Below, piece after piece: positions 1 to 7,742 of a stretch of DNA of 34,531 bases. A program made the translations under genes and the position numbers. This DNA is from a virus. The notes below the pieces were generated by a model. That model saw only the letters and a program-made list of their open reading frames with translations. It ran no database searches and was not told where the DNA came from. Numbering within the stretch: the first letter of the stretch is position 1; every line of letters starts with the position of its first letter. Location of the stretch: the IMG/VR virus record IMGVR_UViG_3300036790_000321, positions 1-34,531 of that record. The stretch is one strand, 5' to 3'.

Positions 1-127
1 GCCGACTTACCGGACGTGGACGTCGATGCTCAGCCGCTGCTACGACCCCCGGAACGCCTCGTATTCCGCATACGGAGCCAAGGGCGTCACGGTGTGCGAC
101 CGCTGGCGTGACTCGTTCGAGAACTTC
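1..127. repeat. Left copy of 127-bp terminal overlap
   Basis: The first 127 bases are identical to positions 34405-34531. The HNH reading frame continues exactly across the join, so this is best read as an assembly overlap of a circular or circularly permuted molecule, giving a unit length of about 34404 bp. The length of 127 matches a common assembler k-mer size, which argues against a physical terminal repeat. Confidence 0.93.
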
Positions 128-298
128 CTGGCGGACATGGGCGAGCGGCCCAGCCTCGACCACAGCATCGACCGCAGGGGAGCGGACGGGAACTACGAGC
201 CCGGCAACTGCCGCTGGCTCACCCGTGCTGAGCAGAACGCGCGCAGGAAGGACCCGGGCGGGTGGATAGCCCGCCGTGCCCGTCAGCGTTCGTGCTAG
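1..298 (+). CDS. HNH homing endonuclease 1, C-terminal part (continues from 34109)
   Basis: This is the 3' portion of a gene that begins at 34109 and crosses the circular join; the frame from 34109 enters this end at base 2. The joined protein is about 197 residues. The visible part holds the HNH core: a CYDPRN segment, VCDRW, an FENFLADMG block, a DHSIDRR segment and the GNYEPGNCRW signature with conserved Asn/Cys/Trp. These motifs are typical of free-standing phage HNH nucleases that nick or cut DNA at homing sites. It lies on the strand opposite to the surrounding tail genes and ends 19 bp before the stop of the minus-strand gene at 317. It is a paralogue of the HNH gene at 2035-2604; the FENFLADMGE and DGNYEPGNCRW blocks are nearly identical. 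Whether it is an active homing enzyme or a packaging-type HNH cannot be told from sequence; its position within tail genes favours homing. Confidence 0.9.
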   Translation, partial: PTYRTWTSMLSRCYDPRNASYSAYGAKGVTVCDRWRDSFENFLADMGERPSLDHSIDRRGADGNYEPGNCRWLTRAEQNARRKDPGGWIARRARQRSC

Positions 299-316
299 CA
301 CTTCCATACCTTTCTG

Positions 317-781
317 TCAGCCGCGCTTGATGAGCGTGGCGAGGCGGTCCTGATGAGCCGAGAAGTCTTCCGCCCAGCTGTCCGTGCTGCCGTGGACCAC
401 GGGCGCGGTGCCGCGGGGGTTACCGCGCCAGTCGCCGCCGGTCCGCAGCAGCAGCGGCGGCCGGGAGATCTTGATCCGGTGCTCGGCCTGCCGGAAGCAG
501 GGGAAGCCGGGGCCGTAGCTGAACGTCCACTGGGTGACGCCGGTCTTCTCGATCCGCGGCGGCCGGGACCTGTCGCGGACGAGGTAGTCGTACTGCCGCT
601 GCCCCAGGTCGGTGGAGGTGTCCACGACGGTCTGCCAGCCGTTGCGCCAGCCCTTGCACTCCACTTCCGCGCAGGCGGCCCTCCGCCAGTGCGTGGACAG
701 CGGGTAGCGCATCGAGTACGAGGTGAAGCTGGCCGCGCCCATCGGCGGCGTGACCCGGCTGAGCTTGATCGTGCCCGGCAT
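317..781 (-). CDS. Conserved actinophage tail-module protein of unknown function
   Basis: This 154-residue protein starts with ATG at 781, one base overlapping the stop of tail tube A. It has no membrane segment and no signal peptide. It is rich in aromatic residues and Arg, with a DLGQRQ segment, a GGDWRGN segment and a C-terminal DSWAEDFSAHQDRLA stretch. The overall pattern resembles proteins I recall next to tail tube genes in actinophages, but no function is known to me. Overlap with tail tube A indicates co-translation and a role in tail assembly or structure, which is inference. The next gene leftward on the same strand, across the circular join and beyond HNH 1, is tail tube B. Confidence 0.8.
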   Translation of the reverse strand: MPGTIKLSRVTPPMGAASFTSYSMRYPLSTHWRRAACAEVECKGWRNGWQTVVDTSTDLGQRQYDYLVRDRSRPPRIEKTGVTQWTFSYGPGFPCFRQAEHRIKISRPPLLLRTGGDWRGNPRGTAPVVHGSTDSWAEDFSAHQDRLATLIKRG

Positions 782-1527
782 CAGAAGACGACCCCCGCAA
801 CTGGATTGCGCATGAAGGCGACGGCGAAGACGGCGTTGCTGAACGTGCCGGCCGTGGTGACCTTCAGGTACTGGTCGACGGCGGTGGTGTTGGAGACGGA
901 CAGGCGCTGGGCGCCGATCGCCGTCATCGCGGACGTGGCCATCAGCGGGTTGTAGGTGCCGCCTGAGGTGGTCGCGTGCTCGATCCCGATGGTGACGCTC
1001 GTGCCGGTGAACGCGACCAGCTGGACGTACGCCTGGGCGCCGTAGGAGGTGGCCGCGGTGTCGGTGATGGCGGGGCCTGCGGTGGCGGCCTCATCAGTCC
1101 GGAGGCCGGCGGTGAGCATCTCGCCCCACTCCATGCCGTAGCCGCTGCCCTGGACCTCGACGGCGAGGGACAGGTTGCCGGAAGCGTCGCGGGTCGGGTC
1201 CATGTTGAGCTGCTTGCCGTTGATGGCAGCGGCCTTGTTCTGCAGCGCGGTGCCGCGGAAGTACATCCCGACCACGTCAGCCACGGGCAGCGAGTCGAGG
1301 GCGTTGAGGGCATAGCCCTGGCCGTCGCCGGAGGTGAACTCCCAGAACGAGGTGAACTGCCAGTCGCCCTGGCGGAGGCCGGGGATCAGCTCGTTGGCGT
1401 AGGACTTGATCCCGGTCACGTCGAGGGTCGCCGGGCCGCCGCCGAGCTGGCTGATGGCCGACACGTCCCCGGACAGGTCATAGCCCGATATGTAGAAATT
1501 GTCGCCGAGCCCGCTCTGCTTTCCCAT
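781..1527 (-). CDS. Major tail (tail tube) protein A
   Basis: This is 248 residues. The ATG at 1527 is chosen over an upstream in-frame codon because it follows a good Shine-Dalgarno sequence (GGAGGG) and overlaps the preceding stop as TAATG. The N-terminus KQSGLG and the segment DVTGIKSYANELI are shared with the protein at 33634-34065, which has KQSGLG and DVTGVDKSANELI. That motif pair is typical of actinophage tail tube subunits that polymerise into the inner tube of a long non-contractile tail. The C-terminal half (about 100 extra residues, Ala/Thr/Ser-rich, beta-type pattern such as GTSVTIGIEHATTSGG) is absent from the paralogue and may be a surface-exposed domain. It follows the tail terminator gene directly, which is the usual order. 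Confidence 0.78.
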   Translation of the reverse strand: MGKQSGLGDNFYISGYDLSGDVSAISQLGGGPATLDVTGIKSYANELIPGLRQGDWQFTSFWEFTSGDGQGYALNALDSLPVADVVGMYFRGTALQNKAAAINGKQLNMDPTRDASGNLSLAVEVQGSGYGMEWGEMLTAGLRTDEAATAGPAITDTAATSYGAQAYVQLVAFTGTSVTIGIEHATTSGGTYNPLMATSAMTAIGAQRLSVSNTTAVDQYLKVTTAGTFSNAVFAVAFMRNPVAGVVF

Positions 1528-1994
1528 TAGCCCTCCTGGACCCACATGTCGTTCACGACGACGGGGACCGTGATCGTGAAAATCCGGTACATCGTGCTGC
1601 CGATGGTCACGTAGCCCGCCTGGCCGCCGAGCTTCTCGCCGTACATGCCGAGCAGGTCGATGTTGCGGACGGTGCCGCCCAGGGTGAAGTCCGCGGAGTA
1701 CGCGCCGATGAGGACCGTCGCGGCGGTCATCAGGCGCGGGTCGACGTCGTCCTCCGGCTTCTGCAGCGCGTTCCCGTAGATACGGGCGTTCAGGAGGACG
1801 TAGCCGCTGGTGCTGGCCAGGCCGGACGCTTCGGCGATGGCCTCGATGTTCTGCGCCCAGATGGCGCAGCGCAGGCCCGATCCGGGCGCAGATTTTGGCT
1901 CGTGCTGGTTCACACTTCTGAATTGCCCTGTTTCCATGGCAATGCTGACAACACTAGCCATAAGCGCATTAACGGCTTCGACATCAAAGGCCAT
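1527..1994 (-). CDS. Putative tail terminator / tail completion protein
   Basis: The 155-residue protein starts with ATG at 1994 and is joined to tail tube A by a TAATG overlap. It lies between the gp10-like connector (2607-3038) and a tail tube gene, the usual site for the tail terminator that caps the tail tube and docks it to the head. The sequence has an N-terminal helix, a SGYVLLNARIYG strand region, a DPRLMTAATVLIGAY helix and a C-terminal beta-rich tail ending VVVNDMWVQEG. No diagnostic motif is visible, so the call rests mainly on position, size and predicted alpha/beta composition. The HNH 2 gene is inserted just upstream on the other strand, which separates this gene from its expected operon partner. 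Confidence 0.6.
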   Translation of the reverse strand: MAFDVEAVNALMASVVSIAMETGQFRSVNQHEPKSAPGSGLRCAIWAQNIEAIAEASGLASTSGYVLLNARIYGNALQKPEDDVDPRLMTAATVLIGAYSADFTLGGTVRNIDLLGMYGEKLGGQAGYVTIGSTMYRIFTITVPVVVNDMWVQEG

Positions 1995-2022
1995 AGCACA
2001 CTCCTTTTCGGCTCGTGTGCGT

Positions 2023-2037
2023 TATGATTGGCATATG
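2023..2037 (+). promoter_or_regulatory. Probable leaderless promoter of HNH 2 (TATGAT-N6-ATG)
   Basis: A TATGAT hexamer (2023-2028) is followed after six bases by the ATG at 2035. With the normal distance from -10 box to start site, transcription would begin at or next to the ATG, giving a leaderless mRNA; no Shine-Dalgarno is present. The same arrangement and spacing precede the paralogous HNH gene (34097-34111). Confidence 0.55.
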
Positions 2038-2604
2038 CCAAGTGGTGTTTATCAGCGCTCGGAATCTCAGCTCGAAGGAATGCGCGAGCGTTTCCGAGCT
2101 GCCGGAGCTATGACTAAGCCGTCCGAAGAGGCCAAGTCGAAGATGTCCGCCGAGCGCACGAAGCACGGGCATAACAAGCGAGTGGGCGGCAAGGGCTCGC
2201 CGTCGAAGATCTACCGGGTGTGGCGGAACATGCTGAACCGTTGCCACAACCCCAACGTTCCGGCCTACAAGAACTACGGCGGTCGCGGAATCACCGTCTG
2301 CGAGAGCTGGGAAAAGTTCGAGAATTTCCTCGCGGACATGGGAGAGCAGCCAGTAGGAAAGACGCTCGACCGTATCAATAATGACGGTAATTACGAGCCC
2401 GGTAATTGCCGGTGGGCGACTCCAGCTGAGCAGATCAGGAACCGTCGCACCACTACGCTCTTGACCTTCGGTGGCGTTACTCAGTGCATCGCCGACTGGG
2501 CCGCTGAAATCGGCATCGGCGATGCCACGCTGCGGCACCGGCTGAAGATCGGATGGCCTGTCGAAAAAGCGCTCACTACTCCGGTCAGGCGCAAGGATGC
2601 CTAG
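2035..2604 (+). CDS. HNH homing endonuclease 2
   Basis: This is 189 residues. ATG at 2035 is preferred because it sits six bases after a TATGAT -10 box; the frame is open further upstream but that part overlaps the opposite-strand tail gene. An N-terminal basic region with TKPSEEAKSKMSAERTKHG resembles NUMOD3-type DNA-binding modules. The HNH core follows: YRVWRNMLNRCHNP, YGGRGITVCESW, FENFLADMGE, TLDRINNDGNYEPGNCRW. The C-terminus (GGVTQCIADWAAEIGI, then DATLRHRLKIGWPVEKAL) is a repeat-like helix-turn-helix of the kind often fused to phage HNH nucleases for site recognition. The gene opposes late transcription, is visibly less GC-rich than its neighbours near its 5' end, and fills a gap between two tail genes, all signs of a late insertion. 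It is a paralogue of HNH 1 but has an extra C-terminal domain. Confidence 0.9.
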   Translation: MPSGVYQRSESQLEGMRERFRAAGAMTKPSEEAKSKMSAERTKHGHNKRVGGKGSPSKIYRVWRNMLNRCHNPNVPAYKNYGGRGITVCESWEKFENFLADMGEQPVGKTLDRINNDGNYEPGNCRWATPAEQIRNRRTTTLLTFGGVTQCIADWAAEIGIGDATLRHRLKIGWPVEKALTTPVRRKDA

Positions 2605-2606
2605 CG

Positions 2607-3038
2607 TCATGACATCCTCCGCACGTACGGGGCGAACGCCTTCCCGGCAATGCTGAGGGCCTCGCGGTCGAGCTGCTGGGCCGCGCGGCGGAACGAGTGA
2701 TAGCCCTTGAACCGGGTCGTCTCGTTCCTGGAGCCGGTACCTTCCAGCCACGGGCCGTATGTAGCAAGGTCGGCGGTTACGACCGTTTCGTTCTCGGCGG
2801 CGGCGACGGGCAGCGAGTACCTGCCGGTCTGGTACACCCGGCTGGAGCTGGTGGTAGTGACCGAGCGGACCGCCCTGCCGGAGTGCTCATCGTGAATCGA
2901 CCCGGCCAGGTTCATCCCGGCGATCTTCGCGCCCTCGGCGGCGAGCTTCCTGCGGATCGCTGCGGCCCCGTCGCGGGCAGCCCTCGCCGCGGTGCCGTCG
3001 AACAGCGGCCCTGAGAGCGTCACGTCGTCGTCAGACAA
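2607..3038 (-). CDS. HK97 gp10-like head-tail connector / tail completion protein
   Basis: This is 143 residues from a TTG start at 3038. I prefer this TTG because GGGGAGG lies 7 bases upstream and the start overlaps the previous stop (TTGTCTGA). A GTG at 3077 would give 156 residues but overlaps the upstream gene by 47 bp with no ribosome site. The N-terminal half is helical (AARAARDGAAAIRRKLAAEG) and the C-terminal half carries YGPWLEGTGSRNETTRFKGY followed by a helix, a pattern seen in gp10-type proteins that bridge connector and tail. It lies in the usual place between the connector gene and tail terminator. Confidence 0.68.
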   Translation of the reverse strand: MSDDDVTLSGPLFDGTAARAARDGAAAIRRKLAAEGAKIAGMNLAGSIHDEHSGRAVRSVTTTSSSRVYQTGRYSLPVAAAENETVVTADLATYGPWLEGTGSRNETTRFKGYHSFRRAAQQLDREALSIAGKAFAPYVRRMS

Positions 3039-4122
3039 CCCGCTGCCTCCCCTGCCGGCCGTAGGCCGTGTAGACACGATCGCGGAGGTCCGGCAGCGAG
3101 CCGCCGGGGACCGGCGACGATCCCGCCTCGCCCAGGGTGCGGGCGTAGCCGCTCGTCTTCTGGAAGACGTAGTTGAGGGACTCGGCGATGGCCAGCTCCC
3201 GCACCTGGCCGGGCACGAGCGAAGCGAGCAGCGCCGTGCCGGAATCGTAGGAGGCCGCCTCGGTGCCGCCGAAGCCGCGGATGACCGACAGCTGCCGCTG
3301 GGCGTACAGCTCCGGTGACTCGTGGACGGCGAGGACCGTGCCGCCGAAAGCCCGCTCGACCGTGAGGGCGTCCCCGGTGATGTTCGTGATGAGCATCTGC
3401 TCGGCGTCGATCATCAGCACCTCGCCCGGGGCGAAGGCGGTCCCGTCCGGGACGGCGAGGACGTCATCGGCGGACGAGGCCGTGGTGCCGCCCGAGGACG
3501 CCTGCACGGAGGTGTCGACGAAGAACATGTCGCTGACGAGCATCTGCTCGGTGCCGGCGATCAGCACGTCCCCTACGCCGATCGCGGCGGAGTCCGAGAC
3601 GATGACGGAGGACGAGGAGCTGTCCAGCGAGGACGGGACGGTACCGGCAGGACGGGTGCGGGACCAGTAGCCGACGACGGCGCTGACCGAGACATCCTCC
3701 TGGGGCGTGTTACTGAGGCCGTAGGAGTACGAGGTGGCCCGGTTGATCTCGATGGCGTTCCACGGGGGACCGTAGTTCCGCGGCTGCCAGAACAGGGCGG
3801 ACAGCGGGATCTGCTGCGGGGACGGGGACTGGACGCCGGTCAGGATCACGGGCGGGTAGGCAAGCGGCCCGGAGCCGTCCTTGTCGGCGATCTCCTTCTC
3901 GTCCGTCCAGATCCGCCACGGGTAGGCCCGCTGGAAATTAGGCCAGTCGTAGGCATTCGTCTCGACGGCGTTCCAGAAGCGGCGGTGGCACAGGCCCTCG
4001 ACGTCATCGACGGCGGCATCGATGCCGGAATCGACGTGGCGCACCATGTCCGCGGTAAAGCGGATGTCAGGCGCGCTCATCACGTCCTGCCTGGTGCAGT
4101 ACGTGGCGCGGAAGACTGCCAT
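3031..4122 (-). CDS. Head-tail connector / adaptor protein
   Basis: This is 363 residues. ATG at 4122 follows GGAGGTGA; an in-frame GTG at 4131 lies inside that ribosome site and is rejected. The N-terminus (TYCTRQDVMSAPDIRFTADMVRHVDSGIDAAVDDVEGLCHRRFW, described here in parts: a start with YCTRQDV and a helix ending VEGLCHRRFW) looks like gp6/adaptor proteins that bind under the portal ring. The central portion has two related segments, GVGDVLIAGTEQMLVSD and APGEVLMIDAEQMLITN, an internal duplication of a small beta domain about 60 residues apart. The C-terminus is helical and ends LRDRVYTAYGRQGRQRVV, typical of actinophage adaptors. The internal repeat makes it longer than ordinary adaptors. 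Confidence 0.7.
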   Translation of the reverse strand: MAVFRATYCTRQDVMSAPDIRFTADMVRHVDSGIDAAVDDVEGLCHRRFWNAVETNAYDWPNFQRAYPWRIWTDEKEIADKDGSGPLAYPPVILTGVQSPSPQQIPLSALFWQPRNYGPPWNAIEINRATSYSYGLSNTPQEDVSVSAVVGYWSRTRPAGTVPSSLDSSSSSVIVSDSAAIGVGDVLIAGTEQMLVSDMFFVDTSVQASSGGTTASSADDVLAVPDGTAFAPGEVLMIDAEQMLITNITGDALTVERAFGGTVLAVHESPELYAQRQLSVIRGFGGTEAASYDSGTALLASLVPGQVRELAIAESLNYVFQKTSGYARTLGEAGSSPVPGGSLPDLRDRVYTAYGRQGRQRVV

Positions 4123-4211
4123 TTCCCTCACCTCCTCCCTTGGCTCTTTTTCTGGCCCAGGCTGTCGTCGTACCAGCCGGAAAGCGGACTATTAAGTTGT
4201 GTTTCAGCAGG

Positions 4212-5333
4212 TCACATGCCAGACATCGAACTGGCGTCCCAATCTCTGGGGTACTGGAAGAAACAGAACGGGCAGTACAGGACGCCCGGCTCATCCGGCG
4301 GTCCCTCGCGGAACGGGGTCCCGTCCCTGGGGCACGCCACCGGCAGCGTGGTGTCGTAGAACTCCTGGTAGGCGGCGGCCTGCTGCAGCGTGGACAGCAG
4401 GTCATAGCCCATGACGCCGCCGCCGGCGCCTGAAGACGAGCCGGGCGGCAGGACCGAGCCCGTGAACGGGGCCGTGGCCGTCTCGCCGTAAGCGTCCGCG
4501 GCCTGCACGGTGAACGAGTACGTCTCGATCCGGCTCGGGGTACCGGACAGGACGCCCGTGGAGGCGTTCAGCGACAGGCCCGCCGGCAGCGACCCGGCCG
4601 TCACCAGCCAGGTGTACGGCGTCTCGCCGCCGGAAGCCGCGAGCGTGGCCGTGAAGGGGATGTTGAACTGCAGCCCCCCGATCTCCGGCGTGGTGACCGC
4701 GAGCGGGGCGTTCACGTACTTGTCGTAGGCGTAGCCGTCGAGCGCTTCCAGTTCCTGGGCCGTCAGCGCGGTGCCGTAGAACATCACCTCGGCGATGTCA
4801 CCCTGGTACTGCTGGGCGTTGTCGCCCTCGGAGCCGACGCAGATCTCCTGGCCGGGACCGTTGCCGGACCCGTTGCCCGTGGTAACGGCCCCGTTGGCGC
4901 GGATGACCGACGAGGCGCCGTTGACGACCATGCCGACGCGGGAGAGCCCGGACGGGAGCGTGCCGCCGCTGAAGCCGCCGCCGGAGTAGAACAGCGCGGC
5001 GTTGCCCTGGCCGAACCGGATGCCGGTGCCGAAGCTGCCCCAGCGCCCGCCGCCGGGGTTGTTCAGGATGAAGTAGGCGGAGACCGGCTGGGCGGTGAGC
5101 GAGCCGACCGTGGCGGTCAGGAACGAGTTCAGGTCGAACCGGACCACCGGGAACCCGTTGATCACGCCCGTGACGTAGACGGGCTCCACGGAGCCGCCGG
5201 CAGCGGAGGCAGTCAGGGTGTTGCCGTTGCCGGAGAGGTCGGGCCACGTCGCTACGCCGTCGCCGTCGGACAGCCCGGCCAGCTGGTCGGCGGCATACCA
5301 TCCCAGCAATCCTGCTGTCGGTATCACTGGCAC
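4212..5333 (-). CDS. LamG- and Ig-domain head protein with a connector-like, zinc-binding C-terminus
   Basis: This is 373 residues from GTG at 5333, with AAGGAGG 7 bases upstream. Residues about 1-215 look like a concanavalin/LamG-type lectin domain: AGLLGWYAADQLAGLSDG and WPDLSGNGNTLTAS at the front, GDIAEVMFYGTALTAQELE near the end. Residues about 216-295 form a bacterial Ig-like module (TPYTWLVTAGSLPAGLSL, TGVLSGTPS), similar to the He_PIG family. After a Ser/Gly linker the last 65 residues, starting MGYDLLSTLQQAAAYQEF, carry a CPRDG...CPFC pair, a likely zinc knuckle. I recall that last segment as a stand-alone small protein in other actinophages, so this looks like a fusion. It is probably an outer head decoration or carbohydrate-binding protein; this is inference from domains and position next to capsid genes. 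Confidence 0.62.
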   Translation of the reverse strand: MPVIPTAGLLGWYAADQLAGLSDGDGVATWPDLSGNGNTLTASAAGGSVEPVYVTGVINGFPVVRFDLNSFLTATVGSLTAQPVSAYFILNNPGGGRWGSFGTGIRFGQGNAALFYSGGGFSGGTLPSGLSRVGMVVNGASSVIRANGAVTTGNGSGNGPGQEICVGSEGDNAQQYQGDIAEVMFYGTALTAQELEALDGYAYDKYVNAPLAVTTPEIGGLQFNIPFTATLAASGGETPYTWLVTAGSLPAGLSLNASTGVLSGTPSRIETYSFTVQAADAYGETATAPFTGSVLPPGSSSGAGGGVMGYDLLSTLQQAAAYQEFYDTTLPVACPRDGTPFREGPPDEPGVLYCPFCFFQYPRDWDASSMSGM

Positions 5334-5374
5334 CTGGTCACCTCCTTCCGGCTCGGTACGGTCGTTCTCTCGGG

Positions 5375-5686
5375 TCAGGCTTTCGGCTTTGGCGGGACGG
5401 TGGCCTTCAGCGTCTGCGGCTGGGCAGGCGGCTCGGGCACGGGCGGCGCCGGGGGCTGCTCAGGCTCCTGCTGCTGCCCGTCCTGCTCCGTCTCAGGATC
5501 GTCCTGGACCGGGACGGACGGTTCCGGCTCGGGGACGGGCTGGGCGGGCTTGTCCTCCGCGGCGTTGCTGGCACCGCCGCCGGCAGTGATTCGGGGCACG
5601 GCTTCCTCCTTCGGGGTACGGCACATCGGGCAGAAGCCGAGGCTGCCGGCGATCTGCCGGCATCCGCAGTGCTCGCAGTCCCACAT
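5375..5686 (-). CDS. Small zinc-ribbon, proline-rich protein
   Basis: This is 103 residues from ATG at 5686 with an AGGAG site. The first 25 residues hold a Cys4 knuckle (CEHCGC...GFCPMC), expected to bind zinc. The rest is low-complexity Pro/Glu/Gln (PEPEPSVPVQDDPE, then QQEPEQPPAPPVPEPP) ending in KATVPPKPKA, so it is probably disordered. It lies between two head-module genes and has no recognised homologue. Roles as an assembly or decoration factor are possible but unsupported. Confidence 0.6.
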   Translation of the reverse strand: MWDCEHCGCRQIAGSLGFCPMCRTPKEEAVPRITAGGGASNAAEDKPAQPVPEPEPSVPVQDDPETEQDGQQQEPEQPPAPPVPEPPAQPQTLKATVPPKPKA

Positions 5687-5713
5687 GTCCTCGGCTCCTT
5701 CCTGCTGCTCGGA

Positions 5714-6187
5714 TCAGGCGACCGGGATGCGGATGTTCTCAGGCGTCCGCTGGACCGTGAGGTCGTAGAGGACTGCCATCGGCAGCGACGCGCCCGTGCC
5801 GGACACGGTGACGTTGATGTAGTCGCAGGCGTCGGCGAGCTGGCTCACCAGGAAGTCCACGTAGAAGACCGCGCCGGTCGTGGAGATCGGCACCGTCAGC
5901 ACGTTCGACGCCCAGGCCGAGGCCAGGGGCTGGGGCACCCATGCGGCAGTGTTCCCGGCCAGCCGCGTGTAGCCCTCACCGGGCTGCCCGAAGCCGTTCG
6001 CCGTGGTCCAGTTCTTCGTCGTGCCGCCCGAGAAGGCGGTCGATGCCGTCACCGTCAGGATCGCGGCGGTGGACGTGCCGTTGACCGCGACGAATCCGAT
6101 GCCCGACACATCCTTGAGGCAGATATTGAGCCCGGACGGACTCGGGACCACGTCGTAGACGCGCCCTAGTGCCCGCATGCCTGCCAT
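5714..6187 (-). CDS. Beta-rich protein next to the capsid gene, possible head decoration protein
   Basis: This is 157 residues from ATG at 6187 with AGGAG upstream. The sequence is rich in Thr, Ser, Val and Ala with alternating hydrophobic stretches (GIGFVAVNGTSTAAILTVTAS; ISTTGAVFYVDFLVSQLAD), as expected for a beta-sandwich. It is the first gene after the major capsid gene and its terminator-like hairpin. Many phages encode a capsid-stabilising decoration protein here, but I see no diagnostic motif. No signal peptide or membrane helix is present. Confidence 0.55.
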   Translation of the reverse strand: MAGMRALGRVYDVVPSPSGLNICLKDVSGIGFVAVNGTSTAAILTVTASTAFSGGTTKNWTTANGFGQPGEGYTRLAGNTAAWVPQPLASAWASNVLTVPISTTGAVFYVDFLVSQLADACDYINVTVSGTGASLPMAVLYDLTVQRTPENIRIPVA

Positions 6188-6242
6188 GTGTTGCTCCTAA
6201 CTGGTTCCTCGGAACCGGGCGTTACTGCGGTTTTGCTCACTC

Positions 6243-6270
6243 GGGCGGCGGGGTGTTAATGCCGCCGCCC
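6243..6270 (-). terminator. Hairpin after the major capsid gene
   Basis: A 9-bp perfect stem (GGGCGGCGG at 6243-6251, CCGCCGCCC at 6262-6270) with a 10-base loop lies directly after the capsid stop codon in the leftward direction. A smaller GGTTCC/GGAACC hairpin follows at 6203-6216. It may be a partial terminator or RNA-stability element that sets high capsid expression; there is no clear T-run. Confidence 0.5.
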
Positions 6271-6278
6271 TACTCGGA

Positions 6279-7739
6279 TCAGGAGCCGGCGCCCAGGCTG
6301 ACGAAGGCCGACAGGTTCGGGCCGCTGTTGTGCGGCTGGAGGGACTGCTGCAGCCACGGGCGCCCGTCGACACGCTCGATCAGGCGGTAGGCCATCTGGT
6401 CCTGCTGGAAGAACGCCTGGTCGCTGGCCGCCACCGCGACGGACTGGCGGTCGCCGATCAGGTAGTAGGACAGGTCCACGAAGTTCAGCGAGCCCGCGTT
6501 CGCAGCGGTGCCGGTGCCTTCCGTGCCGGTGTAGTTCGGGACCTTCTCGGTGAAGATCACCGGACGGCCCATGATGGTGACCGGCGGAGCGCCGGACGCC
6601 GGAGTGGCGTTGTAGCCGCCCATCCAGATGCCGGGCGTGCTCAGCGTCAGCGTGGCCAGCGCGGGGAACAGGTCGATCGAGGCGATCCACACCGCGCTGT
6701 CCAGGGAGGTGGGCAGCATCCGCGAGTACATCGAGGCGATGTCCGCCCAGGCCAACGCGTTGTCGGTCGGGGCGACGGTGACGGTGGCGGGGCCGTCCAG
6801 GAAGCCCTCGGGCTCGCCGGCGCCGGTGCCGGTCATGAACGACACGTCCTCGGACCAGGCCAGGCCCGCGGGGACGCGCGAGTCGAACCAGCCGGAGAAC
6901 GCGGGGGCGTCGGAGAGCAGCTCGTTCGGGACGCGGAAGAAGCCGGTCAGCTTCTTGGCGTCCAGGGCGACGCGGCCGAACTTCGCCGTCGACTCCTGCA
7001 GCTCTCCGGACTCCTCGGTCCAGTAGAAGACGACGCCGCCGAACAGGCTCGTGGTGTGGCTCGTGTCGTCCACGGTCGGGATCGTGGTCCGCAGCGTCGA
7101 CATCGGGATGACCGTGGCGCGCGACCGGGTGATCGACTTCTCCAGCGCGAGCTGCATCAGGTCCGAGCGCATGATCTCGGGGATCAGGAAGCCGCCCGCC
7201 GCCGGGTCCTCGGACCCGAAGGAGTTCTGGAAGGCCCGGACGTTCTCCAGCTTCTGGAGCAGGTCCTTGCGGTCCTTGCTGCTGGAAGGCGACCGCTCCT
7301 CCTTGATCGCCTGGCAGTACTCGCCGATCGAGGAGAACCGGTCCTCGGCGCGGAACTTCGCCTCGAACTGGGCGCCGGGCGAGTACCGGTTGTAGACCGC
7401 GCCCTTGCCCTTGCCGATCGCCGCGGTGCCGGCCGCGGACAGCGCGGGCCGGCCGTAGCCGTTCTCGAAGCCGAGGGCGCTGCCCAGATCGAGGTTCGGG
7501 CGCTTGCCGCCGCCGCTGTCGCGGACCAGGTCGAACAGCACTGACTGGACCTGAGTGCGCATGTCGTCGACGGTGTCGGGGTTCTTCTTCGCGTACACCG
7601 CGGCGTACTCGTCCAGGAATCCCTTGGTCGAGCCGTCCGCGACGGACTCGGCCGAGAAGTACTCCTTCAGCCGGGCGTGGTCGCCCAGGACTTCCTGCAG
7701 CCCGTCAGGCCCGGACGGGACCTTCAGCTTCGGTGCCAT
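6279..7739 (-). CDS. Major capsid protein, HK97 fold
   Basis: This is 486 residues from ATG at 7739 with GGAGG upstream. It belongs by pattern to the HK97-type phage capsid family. Residues about 1-150 are helical and charged and probably act as the scaffolding (delta) domain removed by the protease encoded next to it. After that come typical capsid features: GGFLIPEIM, a block of IPMSTLRTTIPTVDD, VVFYWTEESGELQES, LTGFFRVPNELLSD, and the late segment IMGRPVIFTEKVP followed by DLSYYLIGDRQSVAVAASD. It follows the protease gene by only a few bases. It is the main shell-forming protein of the icosahedral head. Confidence 0.92.
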   Translation of the reverse strand: MAPKLKVPSGPDGLQEVLGDHARLKEYFSAESVADGSTKGFLDEYAAVYAKKNPDTVDDMRTQVQSVLFDLVRDSGGGKRPNLDLGSALGFENGYGRPALSAAGTAAIGKGKGAVYNRYSPGAQFEAKFRAEDRFSSIGEYCQAIKEERSPSSSKDRKDLLQKLENVRAFQNSFGSEDPAAGGFLIPEIMRSDLMQLALEKSITRSRATVIPMSTLRTTIPTVDDTSHTTSLFGGVVFYWTEESGELQESTAKFGRVALDAKKLTGFFRVPNELLSDAPAFSGWFDSRVPAGLAWSEDVSFMTGTGAGEPEGFLDGPATVTVAPTDNALAWADIASMYSRMLPTSLDSAVWIASIDLFPALATLTLSTPGIWMGGYNATPASGAPPVTIMGRPVIFTEKVPNYTGTEGTGTAANAGSLNFVDLSYYLIGDRQSVAVAASDQAFFQQDQMAYRLIERVDGRPWLQQSLQPHNSGPNLSAFVSLGAGS

Positions 7740-7742
7740 GTG

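Noticed and set aside
317-781. Gene after tail tube A as an endolysin
   Set aside because: No catalytic motif of amidase, lysozyme or peptidase; the place and pattern fit a tail protein.
1810-2034. N-terminal extension of HNH 2
   Set aside because: This part overlaps the tail terminator on the other strand and includes the promoter; the ATG at 2035 matches the HNH 1 start layout.
2374-2387. TATCAATAATGA as another operator copy
   Set aside because: It lies inside the conserved HNH codons for RINNDG and lacks the GGTTTA centre.
4132-4211. Leftward promoter in the 80-bp gap before the connector gene
   Set aside because: A TTAATAGT stretch is present but no matching -35 element; too weak to list as a feature.
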